Source: Ctena decussata
Lineage: Eukaryota > Mollusca > Bivalvia > Lucinida > Lucinidae
Direction: 5' to 3'
Assembly: GCA_963989385.1 (NCBI GenBank)
Contig: OZ022507.1
Location: 54,323,400-54,387,399 of the forward strand
DNA length: 64,000 nt
Part shown: one piece after another, positions 11,396 to 24,600 of the stretch
How the letters are laid out: every line of letters begins with the position of its first letter
How positions within the stretch are numbered: the stretch's first letter is position 1
Notes under the pieces: model-generated
Told to the model about the DNA's origin: nothing
What the model saw: the letters and a program-made list of their open reading frames with translations, nothing else
Database searches by the model: none
Position numbers and translations under genes: made by a program

Positions 11396-14300
11396 GTGAG
11401 TACTTTCTTCTTTTGGTGTAAGGCTACTACACTGTAGTTTTCCCCAATTTTACAAAAGGAACAACTTCAGTGACTTTCTATTTTCACCTCTGGACAAAGT
11501 GCCCATTCCAAAGGCGGTAGGGGGGATACGCTCCCCATTCATGTTAAGCGTATGAACAGACCAACTTATGTCAATACACAGTTTGACCTGAGCATGGGCA
11601 TTTTTATAGTTAGAAATGCTTTTTTCCAATGCGATTGAGCACAAATAAGAATTAAATTTTCTGAAGTAATATTTTATAATAAAGTGAGAATGCACAACCT
11701 TTATGGTCTATTGATTTATTTTATTTAATCTAGTGTTCTGAAGCAAGCAAAAAATCTTACGTCATTTGTTTTCCTGCCTCAAATAATATGCATATATGAA
11801 CAAAATAATAAACATGCATTTCATTGTAGTTTTATATAAAATGGCAAAATGCAATAACTGCTTCTATGAACAGTTTGTAACTAAGAATGGGTGGACTATC
11901 TATTGAGTTTTAGATCATTTTTCTTGTATATACAGTCCAACATTGTATTTGAACACTTTTACAATGAACACTTTTACAAGAAAAACTGATCGTGTATACT
12001 ATCATGAATACACTTTAAATACTCTCAGGAGCCTTGATGCTATACCATAAAATTAATTCTGAAGACGCAATGTTTTTGTCTCTTTTCAGACTATATATGC
12101 ATTAAAAGCAATAGATTTGAAGGAACTCAACGATGAGGATAAGAGACATTGCTACGAAGAGGCAAAGTGGTTGAGAGGGATACAACACCCCAACATTGTC
12201 CAGTATCATGATTCATTTGAGCACAAGGATCGTTACCTTGTCATTATCATGGAGTATTGCCAGAAAGGAAGTTTAAAAGCGTACATACGAAAGTCTGAAG
12301 CTATATCGGAAGAGACATGCTTAGATATTGTAGAGCAGATTTGTTCTGCAGTGAAGGTATTTATTTTTTATTAATATTATTATTTTTGTTTGATTGTTTG
12401 TTTTTGTTTTTGGCGATGAGGAGTGGAGGTAGAGTTGTGGGGAGTGGGTGTGGAAGTGCCGATGCTCATTTACTCCTTAGATTTGAAATCTTCTTGTGTA
12501 GTCTCAAGAGGGATGGGAATAGTAATAATGGTTATTAGTGGTGGTATGGAGGCTTTACTTTCGCAGAACTAATGCACATTAAGTCAGTGTTGTGTTGCGG
12601 TTTAAAGTCCTAGTAAACAATATTTCAGTCATGTCGAGACAATGTACATAAGAAATTTAGTTTGTAAGATAGTTATTTACACTTTTCTATCAATTTTTTC
12701 TTCCAATTGGGATTTTTTTTAACTTGTATCAGGAAACAAAAATACTTTCTGAGATCGGGACTGGTGCTTTTTATGGGCATCACTAACATAGGGGAAAATC
12801 ACTGATACGTATGTGACTTTCGCACAGGCAAACGATGTCATAACCAGTGCAAAGGGTATAGACTTAGATTAGAACTGTATATTAGTTTAACATAACAGTT
12901 AAATGTAGCATTCAATGAGGTGTTTGATTTGTAAATTTCATAAATTCCTCTGGGGTGGGTTGGAGTGAGGTGGGTATTTACACAAATTGGTATGAGCAGT
13001 TTATTGTCTGTTTATTTTATTTATTTATTTAGTATACTATATTTGTGTTATGTTATGTTATGTTATGTTATGTTATGTGATTTTATGTTATGTTATGTTA
13101 TGTTATGTTATGTTATGTTATGTTATGTTATGTTATGTTATGTTATGTTATGTTTATTTATTTATTTATTTCATTTTTTCTGCAACATATTTCTTTTTCT
13201 TTTATTGGTTTTTCTGTGTATGTTTTTTTGTTTTGTTTGTGTGTTTGTTTTTGTTTTATTATATTTGCAAGATATACCACTCACAGTACAAAACATCTAA
13301 TAACTTCAGTTATGTTGGCAACAAACATTCACCCGATTTCATAATTAAATCTCGAAGGGTCTCAAACCAGGCCGAAACATTTGTTCTGTTAGGTCTACAT
13401 TGAAAATTTGTCTCCTTATTCCGTAGTTTCTGCATGAGCAACATAGGATCCACAGGGACGTGAAGACAGACAATATCTTCCTTACAATGGACAAGACTGT
13501 AAAACTTGGAGATCTCGCCCTCGTAAGGTAACCTGGGTTCGAGGTTATAAAACTTGAGAATAATCTCAAACTCAAAATAAAGCACACTCATTTGCTGCTC
13601 CCGAACATAAGTTATTAAGTTCAAGGGTCTCAAACCAGAGAGCAGCATTTGTTCAATTTGGACTTCGTTGAAAATTTTGTCTCATTCCCTATTATTCCGT
13701 AGTTTCTGCATGAACAACATAGGATCCACAGGGACGTGAAGACAGACAATATCTTCCTCACAATGGACAGGACTGTAAAACTTGGCGATCTGGCCCTAGT
13801 AAGGTAACCTGGGTTCGAGGCTATAAATCTTGAGAATAATCTCAAACTCAAAATAAAGCACACTGATTGGCTGCTTCCGAGCATGTGCTCGGAAGCAGCC
13901 AATCGGTGTGCTTTATTTTGAGTTTACATGCTCGGATGCAGCCAGTCAGCGTTCTTTATTTTGAGTTTGAGAATGTACTCAAGTCTTATAGCCCCTGGGC
14001 CAGTACACACAGTATTTAAAAATATGGGAAAATGTTATGACAATTTTTTGCTTTTTTTATTATTTCTCATAAAAGTGTGCGTTCATGCCAGTTATTAGAG
14101 CTTCCTCTAATGATAGTTTCAAAAGTGTTGTAAACTTTAAAGCGCCAAAGAAGCAGTCAACAAAATTAACGCCTGAAAAAACAAAACCTTGTTTCGCCCA
14201 AGATGTATCATATCTAATATTCAAAGACTAGAGGGGTAACAGTGTAGATGTAGATCTACATGTAAATGAGGCGGTCATTGGAACTACGCTGTTTGTAAAT

Positions 14301-15607
14301 TCAGCTATTTTCAGTTTTATAATGTAGATAAACAACATAAGTTTCCGTTAATTCCTGTATGTCGAGGACAACATTGGTAAAAGGTATTCAGTTTTCAAGG
14401 GGCGTTCTTGCAATAACGCGCTTACTTGAACACCAAAATTTTAGCATTAACTCTACCATAAGACCCATCATTTTTATATATGCATACTGTATTGTGAACG
14501 GTACACGTCATTAATATCCTTTGAAGTTAGTTTGAACGTTGTAAAAAGCCGCCAGAAATAAACAAAACATAGACATTAAGAACTTATTATGCACTGCTGG
14601 ACTTAAACCTTTATCATTGAAGCTATAATAGGTGTTTTACTGCATTGTACACCGAGACAGGTAATTTCATGCTCACACATACTTTTCTTCTGAACGCTAT
14701 ATCTAGGCTGGTTGACAACCCATCAAACCTAACAACGCATTGTGGGTCCCCTCTCTACATGAGTCCAGAGATGTCGGATGGGAAACCTTACAGTTACGCG
14801 GTAAGATCAGGCCCCGCGGTTATAAAAAAAAATCATGTCAAACTCAGCTGGGCATGAACTTTTACCCGCTACATGTAATAAACAGTAAATTATTGATAAG
14901 TATAGTTATCTTCTTGTTCAGTTTAGCTGAGTATGAAATTTCCTCTGCTTATGAATATGAAAATGCCATAATTAGTTGGCATTTTCATATTTATCAGCAG
15001 AGAAAATCTCATGCTCAGCTGAGTTTAGCATGAAAAAAGTTTTATAACCTTGGGCCCAGACGTAGATCAGTCGGCATACATCGTATGAATCCGGTATATG
15101 TAACGTAAAAAAAATCTAAGTATTGGGAGGGATAGGTCTGAGAAAAATGTGAAATCAAGTTTGATCAGGTTCTACATTGTTTGCTTTTTTATCTAAAAAT
15201 TTAAATATTTCAAAAATGTTTGCAAAAGTAGCAGATATTTTCCATTTAGATTGCAGCACATATCCAGCGTTTATAATCATTCGCTTTTTACAAGTGTCAA
15301 CAGAATCGAGCCGCGACATGACAAAACAAACAATGTGGTTGTGCGCCCAGCGCAGGCTCAGATCAGCCTGGGCATCCGCCCAGTCTGATCAGAGCCTTTG
15401 CTGTCCGCATGGAGGTAGCTTAGTCTCTTAGCTACCCTTTGAGCACTTAACGAAGAGTTTGATCATACTGGGTGGATGCCCAGGCTGATCTGAGTCTACG
15501 GTGGGCGAACAACCACATTGTTGGTTTTGTCGTGTCGCGGCTCAATTATCGAATGCGGAAATGTATAGGATTATGTTGGACAACCACGTTTTACACGACA
15601 ATATTTT

Positions 15608-15648
<41 letters not shown>

Positions 15649-18600
15649 CAGAAATTTAATATTGAATTATAACGCATGCAGTTCCCCAAATATTTTGTAT
15701 TTTTATATAATTCTATTTTAATGTTAAAATGGGGAATTTTAAATTGTAAGCATGAACCCTCATTTGACATAACAGTGAATTGCATTGCTCCGCTCTTTCG
15801 GTTCGCAAGATCGTTTTCAAATACAGAGTTACAGTGTGTATGCAAATGGATTCAAAATCTACGATAGGTTTTTTGTCTTATGACATATATTTTAATCCGA
15901 AAAAAATGTTAAATAAGTTTGGAAAAATTAACGATATTCATAAACAGTTAGTTTCTATACGCCTCAAACCCATGGCTAAAATGTTTAAAGCTTTCAAATA
16001 TACCGATTGTTCAAATCGGATATTCTGATCAAGATATACACTGAGAAGCCTCCTGTAATACTTTGAGATTAACCCAAACATGGATGAGAACGTTGCGGCT
16101 TAACAAATATTTAAATATATTTCAGACTGACATATGGAGTCTTGGTTGCTGCATCTACGAGATAGCGACAAAAACTTCACCATTCTCTGCCAGATCGGAA
16201 GAGGAGCTTAGCAGAGTTGTCAATACAGAAACAGTAAGCTGACTAGAATGCCTTTTTAAGATATTTGAGTCGCAAGACGAGAAAACCAACAAAGTGGTTG
16301 TGCACAAAGCGCAGACTCAGATCAGCCTGGGCTCCGCCCAGCCCGACCAGACTGTTTTATAAGCGCTGAAAGGGTAGATTAAAGTCTAAGCTACCTCCAT
16401 GTGGACAGCGAAGACTCTGAACAGACTGGGCGGATGCCCAGGCTGATCTGAGACTTTGCCGGGGGCACATGTCACTTTGTCGTTTTTGTCGTAATGCGGC
16501 TCATTTACAGTATAATTAAACCTATCAGACTATTTCCTTCTAGTCAAGCCCCATCCTTCCCGTCAAACAAGATGCCATGTGTACCAGAATATGTGCTACA
16601 TTCGAGTAATTTCTACCTACCGTCATAAATGTAAATACTGGGACTTAGGGCAAAGATAAACTTAAAAAGTCAGACTAGCCTGCGCACTTGCCAGCGCACA
16701 TAAACACTCGATAAAAAATTCTTGTATCCCAATTATTTAAAGATGAAAAGAACCCATGTTATGTTTTGTTGTAGAAATTTTGCCCTCTTAGGCACATCTT
16801 TCCAGGTGTTGCACAGAAATGTTTATTACTGGCCAAATATTTTGTAGAAACATCCGCTGGACATACGTCACTAGATGTCTCTAATGCGCTGTTTTCTCTC
16901 ATGTGTGTCAGGAACATTCTGTAAACACCATGACTGCTAACCCATTCTATTCGGGATACCCCTTTAGGGGTATCTGGACAAACAGTTTGGATCCAGATCA
17001 GGCCCCACAAACGTGGGGCCTGAGTTGGGATCCAACTGGTTGCTGCCTAGACATCATTTCTACAAGACTTGGTTAGACCAATATTGTCAAAATATTCTTG
17101 ATTTTTGATGCAGACGAGAATTTCAGCAGACGACAAAAAATACCCAGAATGCAATGTGTCATTTCACGGTCATTGCTTGGATCTCAAACACTCAAATACG
17201 CTTCTCAAATTACATAATTACGTACATTTAAAGGAAGGGTCGGAGTTGCTAGCTGCCAAAAAGTTTTAATCATTGGTATTTTGTTGGGGGTTTTTTGACA
17301 CAATTTGATAGTTGTTCAAAATTTACTAATTTTTAAGGTTATGACCATAGTATTTCAGGGTGGTTATTGTACACTGTACACCTTTTTATTTATTTATTTT
17401 ATTTATCTATTTGTTTATTTTTTTCAGATAAGTCATAAGCCATTTCCTTATTGTGAAAATATTAAAATACTTATGGGAAGAATGCTACGAAAGGATCCTG
17501 CTCAGAGGCCAACAATACACGAAGTTTGTGAGACATTAAACTCTTTGAAGCGGAATTCTCCAAAGCAGGAAGTGGAACAAGTAATTTTAGCCAATCTACA
17601 ATATAACTCTTATCGTTCTAAACAAGTCAATTTGTAGTCTTACGCAGATTGTAGTGTATTCGGTAGCGGCATTTGCATATAGTGGGGTCTGTAATCATGG
17701 CATATTTTAAGTTCCATGTATTGATCGTTCCATCAAAAAGGTCTAACTTTATCGTTTGCAGTATGCATGTTATTGTAGCATGTCCAGAACTACATCTGGT
17801 TAGCTAACTTGAATTGTTAACCTGCTTATGCTAATAGCCTATTCTCATTAACTCTTTAAGCCCCAGTGACGCAATTAGCAAAGTTTGCAAACAGCGTAGA
17901 TCCTGATGAAGCGGCTCATAATGAGCCGCCTCATCTAGATCTACACTGTTTGCCCTCTAGTCTTTGAATTCTCAATACAAAAAGTCTTGGACAAGGCATT
18001 TTTTTTAATTTTTGCAGACGTAAATTTTGTCGTCTGCTTTTTGGTAGTGAAAGAGTTAAATGAGTGAGTCCATTTGTCAATTAAGAAGTATTATTTACTT
18101 CCTTTTTATTTTATTTTGAAGAGAAATTCCTATTTGTCTTATGCAAATAGCGTAGACCCTGATTGACGTCTGACCTGGACGCCTATGTCCCTGTTAAACT
18201 AGTAATAATTAATAAGTTATCTTACTATAGCTCGCCTAAGAAAAAATGCTCTAGGTGAGCTATTGTCATCCGCCACCCTAAGTCGTCCGTCCGTTGTCCA
18301 TCACCTATCAAATATTCTAATGTTAGATAAAATGGCCAGTTTTAAGATCTACTTTTGTTTTTCCATGCGAGATGATAAATGTACTACAGGCAAATGCAAA
18401 GCTCCTCTTGCTGAAAACATTCATAAAGGTTACCGTAAAATGAATATTTCTTGCGTTAGTATGTGCGTAAAGACCAGTGACTGATTTTAAAATAACTGTT
18501 TTAAGGCTTCTGGAATATCAACTACCCTACAAAACCTAACTATTGCTGGGGCTAGTGCTACCTTTCCTGGGCGTGCCTCAAATATGCTATCTGAAAGCCA

Positions 18601-21600
18601 AGACCGGCCTCGTTCTAGGCGGAGGCATAATCCAAATGGCAACAGACGTCATCATAGTGAAACATCAGTTTCGTCAGACGATCGTGGGTACTCAAGTTCT
18701 GATACAAGAGGTACGTATCGTAAACTGGTGTACATGTGCTTTCGCGCATACTTATTTTCACAAACTATCGAGTAATTCTTACCTGTAGGATGGAGGAGAG
18801 GCAAAATAGAATTGGCAGTGTTGTTGTCCCCGAATCTTAAAAAAAATGACCGCTAAGTTTTGAAAACGCGATTCATGTAATGGTTCTTCGACCATCTCCC
18901 TCTCTTCAATAAAAAAATAAAAATGAAATGCATAATTTCAGTATGTCTGCAAAATTGTAAACGGTTAAACCTGATTGCTTAAAAAGAGAGGGATGAGTCG
19001 AAGGCTCACAAGGTGAACTTATAGTATAGGCTTGGTCCGCTGTCCGTCGTACGTCGTCCATTCACACTTTTAAGCATTAATATCGGCTAAAGTAGGTGGC
19101 CAATATCGATCAATTTCACATGTAGCATATAGTTTTGGGAGAGACTGGTTTAAACCTGTGGTTACCATGCCAACAAAAAGGTCCCATAGACTTTAAATGG
19201 AGGTAATGTTGTCCGGGCGATAGCACCTTCAGTTTTGATCGAAACTTCTTCAAACTTGCTGGTATCTAGGACAGCCATAAAATATCGATCCAGGTCGAAT
19301 TTGGGCCAGGTTGGAATGTAATAAGTACGTGTGCTTTCGTTCCAATCCTATCATTTGTATTGTACCAATGTTAAAATGTATTGAAAAAGTTTGAAAAAAA
19401 AATCTTTAAAACAAAATATTTTCCCATAGACTTATAAGGGCCCATAGACGTATAATGGGGAAAATGTTGTCCGGGAGATAGCACCATCAGTTTTGATCGC
19501 AACCTCTTCAAACTTGCAGGTAGAGTGTACAATCTTGTGTACACTCTAAGGGGCACTGTTTTTGATCTGATCTTCATGAACTTTTGTAAGAATGTTTATC
19601 TCTATGAAATCTAGAGCAAGTCTGAAAGTAGGTCATGGCAGGTTAAAAATTAGGTTACTAGGTAAAACCTAAGAAAAACATTGTGTACACTCCAGAGGGC
19701 ACAGTTTTGATCCACTTTGTCAGACTGTGTTATCACTATGAAATTTAGGCAAAGTTGGACACTGGGACATGTTGGGCTCAGTTTTAATCCAATCTTCATG
19801 AAACTTTGTGAAAATGTTTATCTCTATAAAATGTAGGACGAGATAGAAACTGGGTCATGTCGACTCTGAAAGTAGGTCAGCAGGGCAAATCTTAAAAAAC
19901 CATGGGGCAAAGTGAAGTAATTTAATGTGTCTGTTGATAGTAAGATCTCAGGTGAGCTATAGGACCATTGTTCCTCTTGTTTAATCATACCTTGCTAAAG
20001 GCTGTAGATAGTGTTGTCATTATATCCCCTTTTTGAAAAAGTGGGATATACTGGTTTACATCTGTCCGTGATTCCGTCTGTCTGTCCGTCCTTCCCTGAT
20101 TCCGTAACAGTTTTTTCGTCAAAGATATCTAGATATCTCCACAACCGTATAAGATAGAAACTTGATATTTGGTGCACAGGTTGACAATGACAAGTTGTAT
20201 CGTGGGACTGAGAACGGGCTCTCTCCTATGTGTTCTTCTATATAAGTTGTCCCTTTATCTTTCCTTCTACACTCTTTCGTCAAAGATTCCTCCCTAATAT
20301 CATGGAACCGAAAGATCATAGTTGGTATACAGATTGACAATGACAAATTGTATCGTGGGATAGAGAAGGTAGAAAAGTCATATAATTTATAGTATATTAG
20401 TTGACAATGACAAGTAGTATCGTTGGATGGAAAAGGAGCCTTCTTCTGTTTTTTCTTCTTGTATTTATCTCAATCTCTTTCTCGCCACACTTTTTCCGTC
20501 AAAGATATCTCCCCAATGGTTAAAGATGGAAAGGTTCAGATTTTGGTATGCAGGTTTATAACGATAAATTTTATGGTGGAATAGAGATCCAGATTTCGGC
20601 TATTTGTTCTTCCATGTATTTGTTCACTTTTCTTTCTCTTCATGCTTTCAGTTCTGTTATTTTTCGTACAAGATTTCTAAGCAACTGTTCAAGGTGGAAG
20701 TTTCATTTTTGGTATATGACAATAACAAGAATTGAAAAAGGGGCTTTCTCCACAAATTTTTTCTTGTGTTTATACCGTTTGCTTTCTCTCCACACTTTTT
20801 TGTCAAAGATATCTTCCCAGTCATTTAAGTTAGAAAGTTCATATTTAGTATATAGGCTGACAACGACAAATTGTATCATGGGATAGAGAACCAGCCTTCT
20901 TTTTTGTTCTTCTATGTATTTGTTCACTTTTCCATCTTTCCATGTTTTCATAACTGTAATTTTTCGTAAAAGATTTCTCAGTAACTGTTCATGATAGAAG
21001 GTTCATATTTGGTATATGAGTTTACAATGGTTTGTTGTATTGTGGGATTTAGAACAGGCCTTCTCCTACTTATCATTTCATGGTATTTATCTTCTATCAA
21101 TGCTGTGTGTAATAGAATTTGATGTAGCAAATTTCTCAGCAACTGTTCATCATAGGTTACTCATACATGGTAGACTTGCTTATGTCATGTTTTATTTTCT
21201 TCATACACGCTATATACATTGTAAGCGCTACAGCAGGTATAGTCAGATTTTCTGACAGTTCTAGTTTTTCATTGTTTTAAAACACAAGTGCATTTATTCA
21301 GTATGTCTATCACTCCTGTTCATAGTTTGGAATCGATCGCTTAAAACTGTGGATGAGGTTGATTATACGAACTAGAAATCTTGTGCATTATCTTATAGCC
21401 ATTAACTGTAAAATATTCTAATCAGAAATTGTGCAAAATTTAAGATTGATTGCTTAAAAACTGGCAGGGGTTGAGCAAATATTTCCTGATTTTTTTAATA
21501 GTCACCTGCTGTTGATATTCTTTTACATGCTTTATGAAGTTGCATATTTCTCCCACCATTGCATATATAAGATAGGCCCTCATCTCATAAAAGAAACTAT

Positions 21601-24600
21601 TTTCTCCCACCTTTACATATATAAGTTAGGCCCTCAGCTCATATAAGAAACTTCTATCTTACACCTTGCAACATCTTTCTTATATTAGCAACCAGACTTT
21701 TTCAAGTTTTGACTAATGTTTTAATTTTAAATGAATAGAATGGACACGCAAATTTAAAGAGTAACTACACTTCAGGAACTGACTGAATCAGATCCCAAAC
21801 CCTATCCCCAACATCAAAGGGAAAGATTGACAAAGACATCTCAACAAACAATAAATTACAAGTGATAAGCCGAGTCAGCAGCTCTTTCCCAAATAGGTGG
21901 CAACTCAGCTATCTGTACTGAACTAAATAATTTAGACCAACAGAAGGGTTACAACAGACTAAGCAAATTATACGAAAAACATTTAACAGCTATTTTTACC
22001 TATTTTCTATTTTTATTATAGAAGGGTTATAATGAGAACACAATAAATTAAACAGCACCGAACATAAAACAAATGCAACCGCAACGAAAGCACCGCCTTG
22101 GTTTTCGGGATCTCATTCAGTCAGTTCCTGAAGTGTAGTTACTCTTTAAATTGGGACGATCAGTAATAACTACTGGGGGGGGGGGGGGGTTAAACCGGTT
22201 TTACTGGGCCCAAACCTTCACCCTCACCATCCGCCGCGGGATCCCTCGGGCGTCAGCAACACCACTGGAACAATGGAGCAAAAGTAGACCACCAGTTGAA
22301 CCCTGGTGCGCTAAGAAACAGACAAACATCCGGCCCCAACCAACTAATATATAGCTTCATATAGGGGCTATCATAGAGTCTGAACCCCGACCCGCCGGCG
22401 TGCAATTAAAAGAGGACAGAAAAGTTGTCTACCGTAATTGGGTTAACCACTTAGCATGCAGACTGTCGCATTACATCTATGTTATAGCCAATGCGTTTAA
22501 ATCGCATGATAATTTTCTCAAATTGATCAGTAAATTCTGTTTGCCCTACGATTTTGCGTAATTTATATACTAAGTCACCATAAAATTCAGGTTCCGATAG
22601 GCCTTGTTGCAAAATTGACCTTAACCCTGTATCATATTTAGAAACCAATTCAAAGTGTCTACGATAAAATTTAGAAAACCTTTCCGAAGTTTATGATACC
22701 GATACCCCTGCTGTAAAAGCTTGGCAGTCAAACTTTTATTACGAGCATTGAAATCAGCCAAATTACTAGACACCTTAGCGCAGAGAATAAGTTGAGAAAT
22801 ATAAACACCATAAGAAGTGGTGCGGGGAACATCACCATCCAAAAACGGAAAATTAACAATGTCGAAATCAAAATCATCGCGTTTGTCATAAATCTTAGAT
22901 GAAACAAATCCGTCTAAAATTGATAAATGTAAATCCAAAAATTGGGCCTACATGGACACTCATGACGGATTGATATAATCTTACACCTGGCAACATCTTT
23001 CTTATATTAGCAACCAGACTTTTTCAATTTTTGACGAATCTTTTAATTTTAAATGAACAAAATGGACACGCAAGCATGTCGGATGACGTTTGATTATAGG
23101 TCATAAGTTTGTGACGTCACTCAATTCTTATGACGTCACTAAAAATGGTTATAAACGTCTCTGGCAAACTTGACGTGAGAGGCTAAGTTGCATTCAGTTT
23201 TCGCCCTCTGGAAGACAAAATAGTCTACATATCAAGTTTTCCGTCTATTCTTAAGGTGCAATCTGTGTTTACACCCATATTAGGTCCCGATAAACACACT
23301 AGGCTGCCCAAAATGTACTTTAGATCACTGGTTAAAAAGTTAAAATTTTCCTGTTCTGAAGCCTAATCCGACTTGAGGTTTAAAATCCGCTAACAGTGGG
23401 AGAAAAATAATCCATCATGAGCCAGTCCATGTAGGATAGGAAAATCTCACCCTCGGGGTCGGAATTTTAACCAGGGACTCGCGAAGCTTCGTCCCTGGTT
23501 GAAATTCCGGTGACATTTCCCTATCACTCATGGACACTCATGATGGACTGTCATAATCTTACATATTGATATCGGAATCGTTGATATTGTTTTCTCTTTG
23601 AGAAACTTTCAAAATTCTTGTTATGTTGTGAAAACTTATTATCCACACATTCTGGTTCACTTGATCCATTTGAATGCAGCAAGAGAATTTCCTAGCAAAT
23701 AGAGGGACGGGCAATAGTCAAACTTTGAATGAGAATGAATAAAGGCTGTAGCTCAGTTCAAGTCCGAAGGGTAACGGCTACTACAGCATACACAGGTCTT
23801 AACTTGGCCTAAACACTTGATTAATAACGGGAACATGTTTTCTAATGTGTGCTAAAACATGGATGGGTCTGCCCCTACCTGTAAGCCATTTGAATGAACT
23901 CAATGATTATACATGGAAAAATCGTTCTAATGTGAACCAATTTATGTGTCACGAAAGTTTGGAATTTGTCAAGCTTAAATCCGTTGAAAATATTCACTTC
24001 GACCTTTAATTATGTTACCACTGGGTCAATACTGAAATTACGTTTGGCATTTTCAGATTTGGATACAGAGAGACAAAATGAACCCAAAATAGTGTATATA
24101 CCAGGTAAGCAAAAATTCATAGCTGTTATTCTTTCCGATTTTAAGTTTGACTAACGTATATTTACACTTGTCATTGAGCTTCCAATTGATGTAGCACTTT
24201 GAACCAGCTGCCTTCACCAGTTGGTTACCGTGACTTAACAATGAATATTTGCACCGTGCTGTACATATTTCGCTTAAGCATTGTCAAGAAGTATCATCGG
24301 TGTGCAGCTTAAATGTTTTCGCTTTCATGAAGCCATGAAGATATCTGCTCGTTTCTATGTTTACGCCAAAAAGGCTGCCAGAAATGTTAAAATCTTGTCA
24401 AGCCATGCATATGGCTGTTTGATGTGACTTTTGATAAATTTTGTTTATTATTGACTATAAGAGTTTTTAGTGTTTTTGTGCGCATTCTGGACTGAGTTAA
24501 AAAATATGCAACAAAACATGTAAATAAATGAATTAATTAATGGACACATGTATTCACAAATAGATAATATATTTGTGTGTTTCTTACAACTCTTGGTATT

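Larger units (their letters stand above)
12357..14706. other. intron region where the catalytic-loop exon is expected
   Basis: By eye there is no sequence for D-F-G or K-P-x-N with an open frame and splice sites. The region holds a TTATG microsatellite, a 268-bp tandem duplication and a strong palindrome. The only kinase-like string is IVHRD at 14644-14658. Confidence 0.6.

Noticed and set aside
12965..13403. Frames rich in YVMLCYVMLC
   Set aside because: Translation of the TTATG microsatellite.
13310..13902. Minus-strand frames with VCLHVPVDPMLLMQK
   Set aside because: The frame is not kept between the two tandem copies, and the region is a repeat.
16759..17010. Minus-strand frame as an antisense gene in a kinase intron
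   Set aside because: No splice sites, no domain, and a local hairpin explains part of it.
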